Assembly (NCBI RefSeq): GCF_002127325.2
Contig: NC_035438.2
Span: 146,268,708 to 146,332,707, forward strand
Length of the DNA stretch: 64,000 bases
Reading direction: 5' to 3'
Source: Helianthus annuus
Taxonomy: Eukaryota; Streptophyta; Magnoliopsida; Asterales; Asteraceae
Part shown: positions 1 to 9,959 of the stretch, in pieces
How positions within the stretch are numbered: the first letter of the stretch is position 1
Layout: the number at the start of each line of letters is the position of its first letter
Program-made: the position numbers and the translations under genes
The notes under the pieces: model-generated
Told to the model about the DNA's origin: nothing
Database searches by the model: none
Seen by the model: the letters and a program-made list of their open reading frames with translations, nothing else

Positions 1-409
1 TAATGCCAATTATATGACCAATGAGTGGAAAGTATAGCATTTGAAGTCAACATGTCAGACCACTTTTCAGTAACATGGGAACCGCTTTTATGATCTTGGC
101 TGAACCGCCTTTACGGCATCATGTTCTGAACCGCTTTAACGTCAGACGCTGGATCACTTTTATGGTCAGTCCATTGGAGCGGTTCACAAATAGTATAAAT
201 AGGTTGTTTGTTATTTCATTTGTAACGTTGTTCAGATTTGCTACCGAGGTGCTGCCGGTATTTTCTTGTACTGTAAACACTGTAATATCAATATATAAAA
301 GGATTAAAGTGTGAAACAAGCTGTGTATATGTTCGTTTCTTTGTTTCCGCCGCTGAAACGGATTTGAGCTCTTCCAACTGACTCGTTTAGGTCGAAGTCC
401 GATCCTACA
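1..409 (+). repeat. Cop1 5' LTR (3' part only)
   Basis: Matches 7610-8018 without gaps and ends in CCTACA directly before the primer-binding site. The first about 218 bp of the LTR lie outside the window. It carries several AACCGC(T/C) motifs (about 78-185), a TATA box and the U3-R promoter region. Confidence 0.95.
194..200 (+). promoter_or_regulatory. Cop1 LTR TATA box
   Basis: TATAAAT lies about 210 bp before the LTR end and is repeated at 7803-7809 in the 3' LTR. This is the expected place for the U3 core promoter that drives the element transcript. Confidence 0.6.
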
Positions 410-411
410 AT

Positions 412-425
412 TGGTATCAGAGCCA
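412..425 (+). other. Cop1 primer-binding site (initiator tRNA-Met)
   Basis: TGGTATCAGAGCCA begins two bases after the LTR. It is the classical plant copia primer site, complementary to the 3' end of initiator tRNA-Met. Fourteen bases match, the longest complementarity among the copia elements in this window. Confidence 0.9.
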
Positions 426-1810
426 AGGAGGAGGAGATCTCGCATATACAGCTCGTTTCTCATCAATTTTCTGCTTCTACACCTTTCTTTTTCGAAAAAC
501 ACAACTTTTTACGGTCAAAATCGTTCCAAATTTTCACAATATGTGCGGAATCATGATTTAACAAAACCTGGAAGTTTTCAGACCTTAATTCGGCTTAAAA
601 GTGATTAAAATTGAATTTTCGCTCTAAAAGCGGTCCATGTTTGCTGACATCACTTCGTGAACCGCCCGTAATTCATGCCTTAAAAGCGGGTGCCGTATAA
701 GCGGTTCAACCTACTTCCAAATAGGCGGGTGCCATATATCTGGAACCGCTCGAAAATTCGTTCTTGAACCGCTCAAAAGTATAAAGTGTGAACCGCTCAT
801 TTGACCTTACCTGGATCGCTCATAGGAATTATTCACGTGGTTCACTTATCTGACAAACTTATCATGACTCGCTTTTATGACATAGCTTTTATGACAAAAA
901 TCATGGGTCGCCTTTTGTGTTAGTCAAATACTCTTTGCACCGCCCCACTATTGTAGTCGGTCTAATCCCCACTATTGTAGTGCATCTTATTCTTTGTGCA
1001 CCGTCCCACTACACTTTAAGAATCATTTAGTTCTTTGTTGCATGTTGTCCACATGTTACTATCCTTTAAATGTTGCCGCCCAACAATTATGCCACCACCC
1101 CATTAACCAATCATAAAATCATATATACTGCTCCATCATAAAATGCACCGTTCCACAATTGTTTGTAACTAAACATCATCCAATTAAAAATCATCACCGC
1201 CCCACTACCTTTGTGAATTGTAGAGCCCATATAACCAGTCAAACTTGCACCGCCTAACTGTCCAATCCCATTTAATTAGCTCATATTTTTCGGCCCTATC
1301 CTCTTCTATTAATACCAAGGCCACCGCCCATTTAATGAAGGCCCAATAGTTGTCATTGTCTAAACAGTTTGCCGCCCATAAGCCAAATTATTTGTTGTCG
1401 TCATTTGACCCTATTAAAGTCAGTTGTAATACATTGATTTCATATATGTTAAATTGATCATGTCAAGTGTGGTTTTAGTTCAAGTGTAAACCGAATCTAC
1501 AGGTTATGTACTCAGGTCTCGTAATTTGAGTTGTGGTTTCTGTCAGTTCGCACAGTCTGAAGTTCAAAAGGTTTCAAAGGGTCAAGTCGTTTGAATTCGA
1601 TTCGGGTCATTTCAGTTCGCACAGTTGGTCAACGTTTAGTTCACTCAGCTTGTCAACTTTCAAATCTGCACAGAATTGATCATCAGTTCGAGTACCAGTT
1701 CGCTTCTATTAATTGATAATACCGTAAACTGATTGTGTTGTTTGTTTGTCTTTCAGGTATTTTCCCGAAGCATTACGGTATTTCCCGAAATATCATCTGA
1801 TTCTTGAAGA
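426..1810 (+). other. Cop1 untranslated leader with two motif arrays
   Basis: Non-coding leader of about 1.4 kb. From 628 to 830 it holds about nine copies of AACCGCTC/GAGCGGTT half-sites. From about 905 to 1380 it holds about ten degenerate copies of CACCGCCCCACTA. The block 668-760 reappears nearly identical, inverted, in the leader of Cop4 (46901-46990), tying the two elements together. Short ORFs here (for example 411-608) are not conserved. Confidence 0.7.
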
Positions 1811-4800
1811 ATGGATTCTGATTTTTACAACGCATTCGCTACTCCGAGTACCCCAATCACTGCTGTTCAAACCACAATGCTCGAAAACGAAACCGGAACG
1901 ATGCAAAAACCTCCCAAGTTAATGAGCATTGAGGAATTTCAACATTGGGAAGGTCGGTTTGAGAATTGGGTGCAAGCTAATTATCTTGATGCTTGGGAAT
2001 GTGTCGAGACAAAGTATATCAGACCAATGAATGATGATGAAGAGCCAGTTCCAATCAAAGATCTTAGAGCAGATGAGAGGAAGAAGTACAAAAATGAGAA
2101 AATGATGTTAAGTCTTCTTCAACAGGCAGTGAAAGAAGATATCATGGTTCTGCTACAGCACAGTGGAACATCTTACTCAATCTGGAAAGCATTAAGTTCA
2201 AAATTTAAAGGAAGTGATGAAATGATTAAAAGCAAAAAGTCGCTTCTAAAGAAAGAGTTTGATCTGTTCCATCAGAGAAAGAATGAAAGCACAAAAGAGC
2301 TCATTGAACGATATTGCAACTTGCTTGCTAGTATGAAAAGATTAAGTATTAAGAAAAGCAATGAGGAGTTGACCGAAAAACTTGCTGATGCCTTGCCATA
2401 TGAGAGTTGGGGGACATACTTGATGATGCTTAGAAACAAAAAAGGTTTTAACAGTTTGACACTTAGCAAGTTCATCGAAAAGATAGAAGCTCAAGAAATG
2501 GAGCAGCGTAAAGTGATTAGGATGAAAGATTTCGATGGTGAACAAGATGTCGGGTTATATTACAAAGCTGGAGTTAATGAAAAATCATCGAATTCATCTC
2601 CAAAGATTGTGACAGGGATGAGTGCCAAGAGTGTATCAGAAAGCCCATCGTCTGGATCAAGCAGCAAAACCAGCTTTACTTCATTTTCATCTTTTGATCC
2701 AAATATCTCAGCAACTAAGAATGGGAAAAAGTTACAGTGTAACATTGTACTGAATCTTGAGAATGATCAAGATTATTCTGAGGATATTGCCAAAAACCAA
2801 ATGTCTTTATTAGGAATGGTTTTGGAATCTTATACTTGTTTTGTTGCAGGTCGTATCGGCAATCCAATGCTAACCAAAGAAGACTATGACCAGATAGATG
2901 CTGAAGAGATGGAGCTGATGGACATAAAGTGGTGTCTGGCGAGTGTGTTACGGAGAGCTGAGAAGTTCAAACAAATCACGGGGAGAGATGATCTTCGTGA
3001 TGCAAATGTTTCTACTTTAGGTTTTGACAAATCTAAAGTTACTTGTTTTCGGTGCAGGGAAAAAGGACACTTCAAGAGAGAGTGCACAAACCGAGAAGCA
3101 AGTGGAGCTCAAAATCCGTTCAACAACAACAACGATTACTATCGCAAAGCCATCTATCACCAAGTTGGTCAATCATCTCAACAACAAAAGCATCAAGCTC
3201 AGACTGCACATGGAAGAGATGTGATTGAAGATACTAGAAAAAGAGCTTATTTGATTGATCAAGAAGATGAAAAGCTTGCAGAAGGTTTTAGCTGGGCAAA
3301 GTTCACTTGGGATGATTATGTTCCTGATCAAACTACAGCTTATACTGCTTTTGCTGCAAAGATTGAAGATGATAGTGATGATGATACAGAATATTGGGCA
3401 AGAAAATACAGAGCTGATATGAAGTTGCTTGCTGAGAGTGAGAGTGAAGATGATAGGGTCAAGAAGGAGAAGAAAAAGAAGAAGATCAAAACACCGGTTA
3501 GTAGTGATGATGAAGAAGGGTCGTTGATGAGTAGTGATGATGAAGAAGTGCCGGTGAGTAGTGATGATGAAGATGTGCAAGTGGTGAGAAAGAAAAAGAT
3601 GACAGAAGTGCAAAAATTCAAGATTGATGAAAAAGTTGATGCAAAAGAAACTCAGGTGAAGTGTGAAAACTGTGAGATTGTGAAAAAGCAGAACAGCACG
3701 TTGATTAACAACTTAAACAGACTGAAGGAGTCTTATGATGTGCTGAACAAGACAATGAATCAGTACGATCAAACGAGTGAAGAACAAGCAGTTGCGATGA
3801 GGACTCTTCAGGGAGCATTCATGACAAAACAAAAAGTTGTAAACAACTATATTGAAAAGTGTGCGGCGTTAGAACAAAAACTTGAGTTGCAACGAATCGA
3901 AACAGAAAGAGTGAATCGTTTATTGAAAAGTTACTCATGTACTTCCTATGTGATTGACAGGATCTATCCGACTGTTGAAAGCATGAAGGTCTGGGAAGAA
4001 GATGAGTCAACTCAAGAAAAGGCAGCTGAAGTGAGTGTTGGAGAAAAGAATGCTGACAAGAAGAAGAGTGACAAGAAGAAGGATACTGAAAAGACTTCAT
4101 CTGGTAAGAAGAAAGGTGTTAGTTATAACAGATGTCCACCTCCACTGGAAAACGGATATTTGCCTAGATATCCTAACGATGAAAGAGTCAAAAAGGCCAC
4201 AAATCTGCAGTGGGAGTCAGAGTCGTCAGTCAATCTTCCTGAAAATATTGATGTTGTATTTACATCATCTGACACTGATCAAAAGTCTCAATTGATGAAG
4301 AAAGTTGTGGATCATGTGTTAGATAGTGATGACAGTGAAGAGTCAAAGTCGGAGTCCGCGTCAGAATCAAAATCTGAGTCAAAAGCTCCGAGTCAAACAG
4401 AAAAACAGGGAAAATTGGCTTATGATAGAAAATTCCTGTTATCAAAATCTAATTTGGATGATGGATTGTTTAAAGTTGCTTATACTTTAAATAACTCGGA
4501 CAAATTATATTCTGATGAGGAATTTCCTATAAGAGGTGTTAAAACTGAACTGATTAACAAGGTTTTTATACTCTCGGAAATTCATATTTCTGAAATCAAA
4601 GGTTTATGTTTTAATGAAAAACCAAGACCTTACACCTCAAGAGTGCAGCAAAGATTGAATAAGAAAAAGAAATACAGTTCTGGTTCAAATTTTCAAAAGA
4701 AATCAAACCATAGCGGTAATTTTAAAAAGAAAGGATTAGGTTTTATTCCTACTGAAAAACAGAAAAATGAAAAATATGTTCGTGATTTCAAGTCCAAAAT

Positions 4801-5551
4801 GTCATTTGTTTCAGGCACATCTACTGATGAAGAAGAGAAGACATGCTTCTGGAGAGAAAAGAACAGTGAGTTTCTGAAAAAGAAACAAGCTGTACAAGAG
4901 AAAGATTCGAGAACCTGTTTCAAGTGCAACAAAGTTGGACATATTGCCAAAGATTGTAATCAGGCGATACAATCAAAACAGGGAGTTTTTCGAAAATTCT
5001 CAGAAAAGGTGTATGCGTTTGAAACTCCACTGGATAGAACAAAATTGTTTAAAGATTCTATTTTTGAAACTGGTGAATGTTCGACCAAGTTTTACAAAAA
5101 GAGAGCCAAATCTAGCAACCATAAATGGGTTGTGAAGAATGGTGGTGAAAGCTCTAGCGATGATTCTGATAGATCGAAATCAGAGGAGCTATCTTCAGGC
5201 GATGAAACTGATTCCACAAAGTCAGTTGAGCCACAAGTTGATTTAAAATGTGAAGCTGATGTCAAAAATGAGAACTCAGTTCCGATGGTTAATGATGATG
5301 AATTTCCATCACTTCGGGCTGAGAATTATAAAAAGAAAATTGGTAAAGTTGAGATTTCTAACCAATTTTTCCATGATGAACAGGAATTTGATGCTGAAAA
5401 GGTCTTTAACCCCAGGGTAAAACATATCTTTGGCAAAATGATTGATCGAAAAGTCAAAGGGGTTAAAGAATTCTATGAGAAGAAGACAAAGAAGGAAAAA
5501 GTTGAACCATCCCTGGTTTGTGACTGGGATGGTACATATTTCGAACAGTAA
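1811..5551 (+). CDS. Copia Gag polyprotein, intact, 1,246 aa
   Basis: Structural protein that would form the retrotransposon particle and bind its RNA. In order: an N-terminal region and copia-type capsid (UBN2/gag-polypeptide-like) domain about residues 30-260; a first CCHC zinc knuckle at C412-C425 (CFRCREKGHFKREC); an acidic stretch with three SSDDEE-type repeats about 563-592; a predicted coiled coil about 617-725; a Lys/Glu-rich linker; and a second CCHC knuckle at C1036-C1049 (CFKCNKVGHIAKDC). Two knuckles about 620 residues apart and this length are far beyond a usual copia Gag of about 300-450 aa. The start is the first ATG after the leader and is shared in sequence by Cop4 (MD-EFYNAFATP). 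The same protein, broken, occurs in Cop2, Cop3 and Cop4. It is not fused to a protease and ends in a plain stop. Confidence 0.93.
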   Translation: MDSDFYNAFATPSTPITAVQTTMLENETGTMQKPPKLMSIEEFQHWEGRFENWVQANYLDAWECVETKYIRPMNDDEEPVPIKDLRADERKKYKNEKMMLSLLQQAVKEDIMVLLQHSGTSYSIWKALSSKFKGSDEMIKSKKSLLKKEFDLFHQRKNESTKELIERYCNLLASMKRLSIKKSNEELTEKLADALPYESWGTYLMMLRNKKGFNSLTLSKFIEKIEAQEMEQRKVIRMKDFDGEQDVGLYYKAGVNEKSSNSSPKIVTGMSAKSVSESPSSGSSSKTSFTSFSSFDPNISATKNGKKLQCNIVLNLENDQDYSEDIAKNQMSLLGMVLESYTCFVAGRIGNPMLTKEDYDQIDAEEMELMDIKWCLASVLRRAEKFKQITGRDDLRDANVSTLGFDKSKVTCFRCREKGHFKRECTNREASGAQNPFNNNNDYYRKAIYHQVGQSSQQQKHQAQTAHGRDVIEDTRKRAYLIDQEDEKLAEGFSWAKFTWDDYVPDQTTAYTAFAAKIEDDSDDDTEYWARKYRADMKLLAESESEDDRVKKEKKKKKIKTPVSSDDEEGSLMSSDDEEVPVSSDDEDVQVVRKKKMTEVQKFKIDEKVDAKETQVKCENCEIVKKQNSTLINNLNRLKESYDVLNKTMNQYDQTSEEQAVAMRTLQGAFMTKQKVVNNYIEKCAALEQKLELQRIETERVNRLLKSYSCTSYVIDRIYPTVESMKVWEEDESTQEKAAEVSVGEKNADKKKSDKKKDTEKTSSGKKKGVSYNRCPPPLENGYLPRYPNDERVKKATNLQWESESSVNLPENIDVVFTSSDTDQKSQLMKKVVDHVLDSDDSEESKSESASESKSESKAPSQTEKQGKLAYDRKFLLSKSNLDDGLFKVAYTLNNSDKLYSDEEFPIRGVKTELINKVFILSEIHISEIKGLCFNEKPRPYTSRVQQRLNKKKKYSSGSNFQKKSNHSGNFKKKGLGFIPTEKQKNEKYVRDFKSKMSFVSGTSTDEEEKTCFWREKNSEFLKKKQAVQEKDSRTCFKCNKVGHIAKDCNQAIQSKQGVFRKFSEKVYAFETPLDRTKLFKDSIFETGECSTKFYKKRAKSSNHKWVVKNGGESSSDDSDRSKSEELSSGDETDSTKSVEPQVDLKCEADVKNENSVPMVNDDEFPSLRAENYKKKIGKVEISNQFFHDEQEFDAEKVFNPRVKHIFGKMIDRKVKGVKEFYEKKTKKEKVEPSLVCDWDGTYFEQ

Positions 5552-7378
5552 GTCTCAGGACTTGCCGGAGCTCCCAGGTTGGTAAGCGTGGAGCATGAAT
5601 CGGCATCTTTCTCAGAATTTTATTCGGTAACGTCAATCATAAAAACGGTAAAGAGGTTTGTTTATGTATTTCTTACAATTGGTACGGAGGTTTCTGAACT
5701 GAAAATGGTAAATCAAGGACATTAAGTTGTACTTGTATTTTCCTACATTGGTCGAAAGACAAGATGATGAACCACAACCCCGAACATTTGTTGGATATTT
5801 CTACAAATGATAATCTACAATTGGTAAAATCAATCAAACTTATTTTCCGGAAAAACCATTTTGATTAAAACAAACTTAAGTGTTTTGAAATCTAAATGGG
5901 AAAATAGTTTGTTGATAGGGGGAGTTCTGATTGTTTATGCCTAGTGAATGGCGAATTGAGGAGATTCGATATCAGTTGTCATGTTCTGTATAGTTTGTTT
6001 TCAATTTTCATTAGATGTATTTGAATTTTAGGGGGAGTAAGAATTTTTTAGAGAAAATCCAAAAACATCAGAAAATTTGAAAAAGTCAAAAACATGATAA
6101 AATCAAAAATGAGTTTTTGTTGCATAAAAGAGGAAATGATAGTACATCAGTGGACTATCACAACACGCTAAAGAATTGGAAAGTCAAAATGTGATAAACG
6201 ATCTTACTGCGGATGTGTCAGTAGATTTTCGCACATTTAGTAAATTGAAACGAGATATAAACCTAAAACAAACTTGCTTAATTCGTGGGTAACTATTCTT
6301 GGATATATGGGTAACCCCCGAAATCTTGTTTGAAAGGTCCCGTATTCTGAGATACTAGGTCTTTATACTCAGTGATATCTGGGGTATTATCCCGGGACTT
6401 CTGCTGTATGGAAGTACTGACCTAGTCCCCGGATAATACTTTCTGCAAATGCTTGAAAAAGCGCCGCCCTCAGCATGCTGATGAAACAATAAAATTGATA
6501 GTCGCTGCTGTTGAAATGCAAAAAGATCCTCTAAAGGGGACCCACCAAAAGTCGAGCCGTCATCTCTCTGCTGAACGGAAGTTCTGACCTGAGCTCTCAC
6601 GGTTTCGCATTTAACCCCTTTACAGATATCATCTGTGGTATACTCACCTGTAAGACTGAATATTTGGGATCTGGATACGGGAGTATATTCAAGTGGAGTG
6701 ATACACAGTTAAGTTCAAGTTTCTAAAACACTAATATCGTATCTCGAATCAATTGAAATTTGTGTGAAAATTTAAAGTGGACAAACATACTGACAATCTA
6801 GGTAAATTGTTTATAACTGAGTATGTTTAAAGCTTAACGGTGTTAGTGATTTGTCTCAAAACTGATATGATCCTCTTGCACGAGCTCACAAAAAATATTG
6901 TTTGTAAATAGTTTATTTCTGCATTTTAGTTTCTTTATTTCAAAATACAAAAAGATTTTTAGTGTGTTTTAGCATAAATTTTGAAAATTCAAAAAGATTT
7001 TCGACAACTGATGTTGGATAGCTGATTTTCAAAATTCCGAGTGCTAAACATGATGAGCAATACTTGAGGGGGAGTGTTTGTATGAAATTAATTGTTTTCA
7101 TAATCTAACCTTTTCAAGTGGTTCATCATAATCTGTGTCTGTTTTGAATGAGAATCTGGATTGATGCAAGTTCATATGTTTGATAAATATATGTGAAAGA
7201 AATTTACTTTGAGGTAGAGTTTATGCAGGAAAGCCAGACGTCGATCCTGAAGATGTTGCTGAAGATCAAAGGTATACCAGCAAATCGAGAGGGGGAGTCT
7301 GAAGACAGAGAGAGAGAAGTCCAAAGACTGATAAAGACTGAAGTCGTTGAAGACTCGACACTTTAGACTCGTCAACAT
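5552..7378 (+). other. Cop1 non-coding 3' module
   Basis: Long tail between gag stop and LTR, recognisably shared with Cop2, Cop3 and Cop4. It contains GGGGGAG tracts near 5919, 6031, 7069 and 7291. The one near 6026-6036 (TTTTAGGGGGAGT) matches the end of pol in Cop2, suggesting that everything between gag and the last bases of pol was deleted. A highly conserved block at about 6300-6720 includes a splice-donor-like site on the minus strand. A minus-strand ORF at 6355-6600 has a partial counterpart in Cop4, but the frame is not conserved. Confidence 0.65.
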
Positions 7379-7391
7379 CTGAGGGGGAGTC
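7379..7391 (+). other. Cop1 polypurine tract
   Basis: GAGGGGGAG plus TC immediately precedes the LTR start TGTTGG. This is the plus-strand primer position of reverse transcription, and the same arrangement is seen in Cop2, Cop3 and Cop4. Confidence 0.8.
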
Positions 7392-8018
7392 TGTTGGTGC
7401 AGTCATCTGTCGACTAAGTCTAATGTCGAGTTCGGGTTGCGATGCGGATCTGGTCAAGCATGATGTCATCATGCTTAATGATGACATCATGTGACATCAT
7501 CAAAAATCCTATGATCAACATCAACTGCAAATGACAAAATATATACATAAAGTGCAAAAGTCTTAATTCCATCTTTATGTTGATTGGACCAACATATGGT
7601 CCAATGAGGTAATGCCAATTATATGACCAATGAGTGGAAAGTATAGCATTTGAAGTCAACATGTCAGACCACTTTTCAGTAACATGGGAACCGCTTTTAT
7701 GATCTTGGCTGAACCGCCTTTACGGCATCATGTTCTGAACCGCTTTAACGTCAGACGCTGGATCACTTTTATGGTCAGTCCATTGGAGCGGTTCACAAAT
7801 AGTATAAATAGGTTGTTTGTTATTTCATTTGTAACGTTGTTCAGATTTGCTACCGAGGTGCTGCCGGTATTTCCTTGTACTGTAAACACTGTAATATCAA
7901 TATATAAAAGGATTAAAGTGTGAAACAAGCTGTGTATATGTTCGTTTCTTTGTTTCCGCCGCTGAAACGGATTTGAGCTCTTCCAACTGACTCGTTTAGG
8001 TCGAAGTCCGATCCTACA
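7392..8018 (+). repeat. Cop1 3' LTR, complete, 627 bp
   Basis: Begins TGTTGGTGCAG and ends CGATCCTACA, giving TG...CA ends. A TATA box lies at 7803-7809. The following CTTAA is the predicted target duplication. The host sequence resumes exactly where the uninterrupted copy at 12818 continues. Confidence 0.95.
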
Positions 8019-8144
8019 CTTAATTGTTGCCTAATTAGGGTTGCGGTAATCAAATGCATAAGCAAAATGAACCGTCTTTCTTAATTAACTATACCGAATT
8101 CTCAGAATATTGAGTTAGGCTATATGAATCCTTTATTTTAAAAC

Positions 8145-8357
8145 TTACTTAATCATGGTTTCGATTCTTCCAATGATGGTACTAGCCGTCTTAGAGATTT
8201 CATAATAATACAACCCTAAATGGGATATAAATCTTAACTCTACTTGCCTCTCAGGAGGTAAACAGGGTAATCTCAGGAGAAGATAATCAAGATATAAGGA
8301 GGTTACGAAGATTTTCCAAATCTCTGGCTCTAGTTCATCCATCATTGGTTGTGTCAA
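8145..8357 (-). pseudogene. Gypsy reverse-transcriptase N-terminal relic (GypA)
   Basis: The 70-residue reading has PEIWKIFVTSL followed by LPPERQVELRF, a decayed form of the segment that opens gypsy reverse transcriptase (typically ...DLPGLPPERQVEFRIDL). Nothing of the catalytic palm follows. The same relic is at 12944-13156 in GypB with a few substitutions. It is the only reverse-transcriptase trace in the element, so pol is almost wholly deleted. Confidence 0.65.
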
Positions 8358-9490
8358 ATAAGTGACATGTTTATGTTATGAGTCCACGAATTCATTAATC
8401 GGGAATATTTACTTGGAAACTTCCATTCTGGATATCTTCTTTGAATACCTTTAGCTGACTTTAGTACCATATGACCATCGGAATATCTTTGTGGTCCCAT
8501 GCATTAAACCTCCATACTGATCAGACATGGAAGCAATCTATGGAACATATTAAGATACACCAATCCTCATATGGCGCTTTTATCATACCGTCTGGTATTC
8601 GCAATCAATAAAGATCAAAGAGATATCAACTATATGTGCTGACGCACTTCCTCTAGAGAGGGGATACTTCTAGAATTCTACGACTGAAGGTTTCTGACAG
8701 GTATAGAAGAAATGGTTCTTATGATTTCGCCTGTAAGTTTTACCTTACACTTAACATCTGGGGTTCTTACGGGAAAATTTCTAAAAGTTTTCTAAGCTTA
8801 TGGTCTTATGAGAGATTTAGCAACATCTGAAACCAAACGTAACTCCTAGCAATAAAATCACGATAAAGGATTTATCTGGTGTCATTATTAAGGTGAACTG
8901 CCTCTAATCATTCATCAGGAGGGTTATACACCTCCATTCTTAATCCTTTTAAACTTAGCTGCAAAATCCTTGACAATTTTAGGGCAGGCTCAGCTTTGAC
9001 TGGTTGTTTCTTAATCTATATAACGTGAGTAGCTGAGGTAGATCCATAATGGATTTATAATAAGCAGACTTTGAAACCTTAATGTGCCCTCCTTATTGCC
9101 GATGCTAATCCACCAATAATTATTTGCATTAAGCTTAGATTTTTGGGTAATTTGAATAGAGCACTATCTCAGCCAATGAATTAAAATTTGCGACATACTG
9201 TCGACAGTCTAGAACTTTTATGGTGAGAGTCAGAAAATTCTTATTCCATCTTTTTCCATCTTGTGATGCGGATAACAGGTTTTTCTAATAAGGTCCTTAA
9301 AACTTGGTCCATCCCATAATGTATAAAAGGATCTTTCTTGTGGACTTCATTAATGTCCTCACTAATCAAGGGTATTGCCATCGAATGACTGTAACACATA
9401 CTTCACCGTGTCCTTTCCAGCATAACCGCTGATACACCTAATGGTTTCAACTTCATCTAACAATGTCCTGCAACCGATGGCCCCTTTTTA
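8358..9490 (-). other. Decayed pol-linker sequence of GypA
   Basis: About 1.1 kb between the reverse-transcriptase relic and the protease linker. I see no coding sequence of any length. It is repeated with high identity in GypB, at 13157-13411 and 15993-16875. It may be a diverged spacer or a replaced pol segment. Confidence 0.5.
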
Positions 9491-9902
9491 CTATTGAAGT
9501 CTCTTGACTTCCAAGAGACGAGGTACTTTTAAGTACATCCTAAAAGGAATGGGATCCTTGTCATATATGATTTTGTTTGGGTTATTCTTCGCATTTGAAG
9601 TATGAATAAAGCTTTTCTTATGAGCAGCGACATGTGTTTTAGAGCAAGCAGCATTTGGCTTCTTGAACCTTTTCATGACTTTTCTCATAGCCTTCCTGAC
9701 AGCTGCGTTAATTACTGTTTTGGAGATTAACTCCATTAACATTGTGGTTCACATTTGATGCACCATTAACATTTTTCGCCTTTCTAGCATCGCGACTGCT
9801 GTTTGTCTTTCCTGAGTTTTCCATACTCGAAGCTTTGGTATTAAATACCAAATTCAGCAGGTACATAGGCAATCCATACCCTATGTCTCCTTGAATTGTC
9901 AA
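9491..9902 (-). pseudogene. Gypsy protease-RT linker remains (GypA)
   Basis: Two overlapping frames (9708-9902 and 9491-9742) carry the sequence after the gypsy protease: IQGD followed by GLPMYLLNLVFNTKAS, resembling the IQGDKPG... strand-linker of chromovirus pol. A Lys/Asn-rich stretch follows. Frameshifts and stops make this non-functional. The GypB copy is 16876-17287. Confidence 0.55.
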
Positions 9903-9959
9903 GGCTTACCATAAGGAGTCTTGATAACTACTTGCTTCTTATTAACCATAATATGGGCT

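Larger units (their letters stand above)
1..8018 (+). mobile_element. Cop1: young gag-only Ty1/copia LTR retrotransposon
   Basis: Non-autonomous copia element: 5' LTR (window-truncated), Met primer site, 1.4-kb leader, one long gag ORF, 1.8-kb non-coding tail, purine tract and 3' LTR. No protease, integrase, reverse transcriptase or RNase H is present, so any movement needed enzymes from a pol-bearing relative such as Cop2 at 25576-36114. The 409 bp of 5' LTR inside the window differ from the 3' LTR by one base (T/C near 264), and the gag ORF is intact, so insertion was recent. It sits in gypsy copy GypA. The undisturbed site is visible in copy GypB near 12818, where the expected target duplication would be CTTAA. 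Confidence 0.93.

Noticed and set aside
412..425. tRNA-Met gene fragments at the LTR boundaries
   Set aside because: Only 12-14 bases match at each site, placed exactly as primer-binding sites. No tRNA cloverleaf is present.
119..502. 127-aa minus-strand ORF over the Cop1 LTR, and similar LTR ORFs
   Set aside because: It lies antisense across LTR and primer site. It recurs only because the LTR recurs, and shows no protein family.
3173..3613. Long minus-strand ORFs inside the copia gag genes (also 33153-33377, 31771-32456)
   Set aside because: They shadow the sense Gag reading and reflect its acidic and Lys-rich codon bias.
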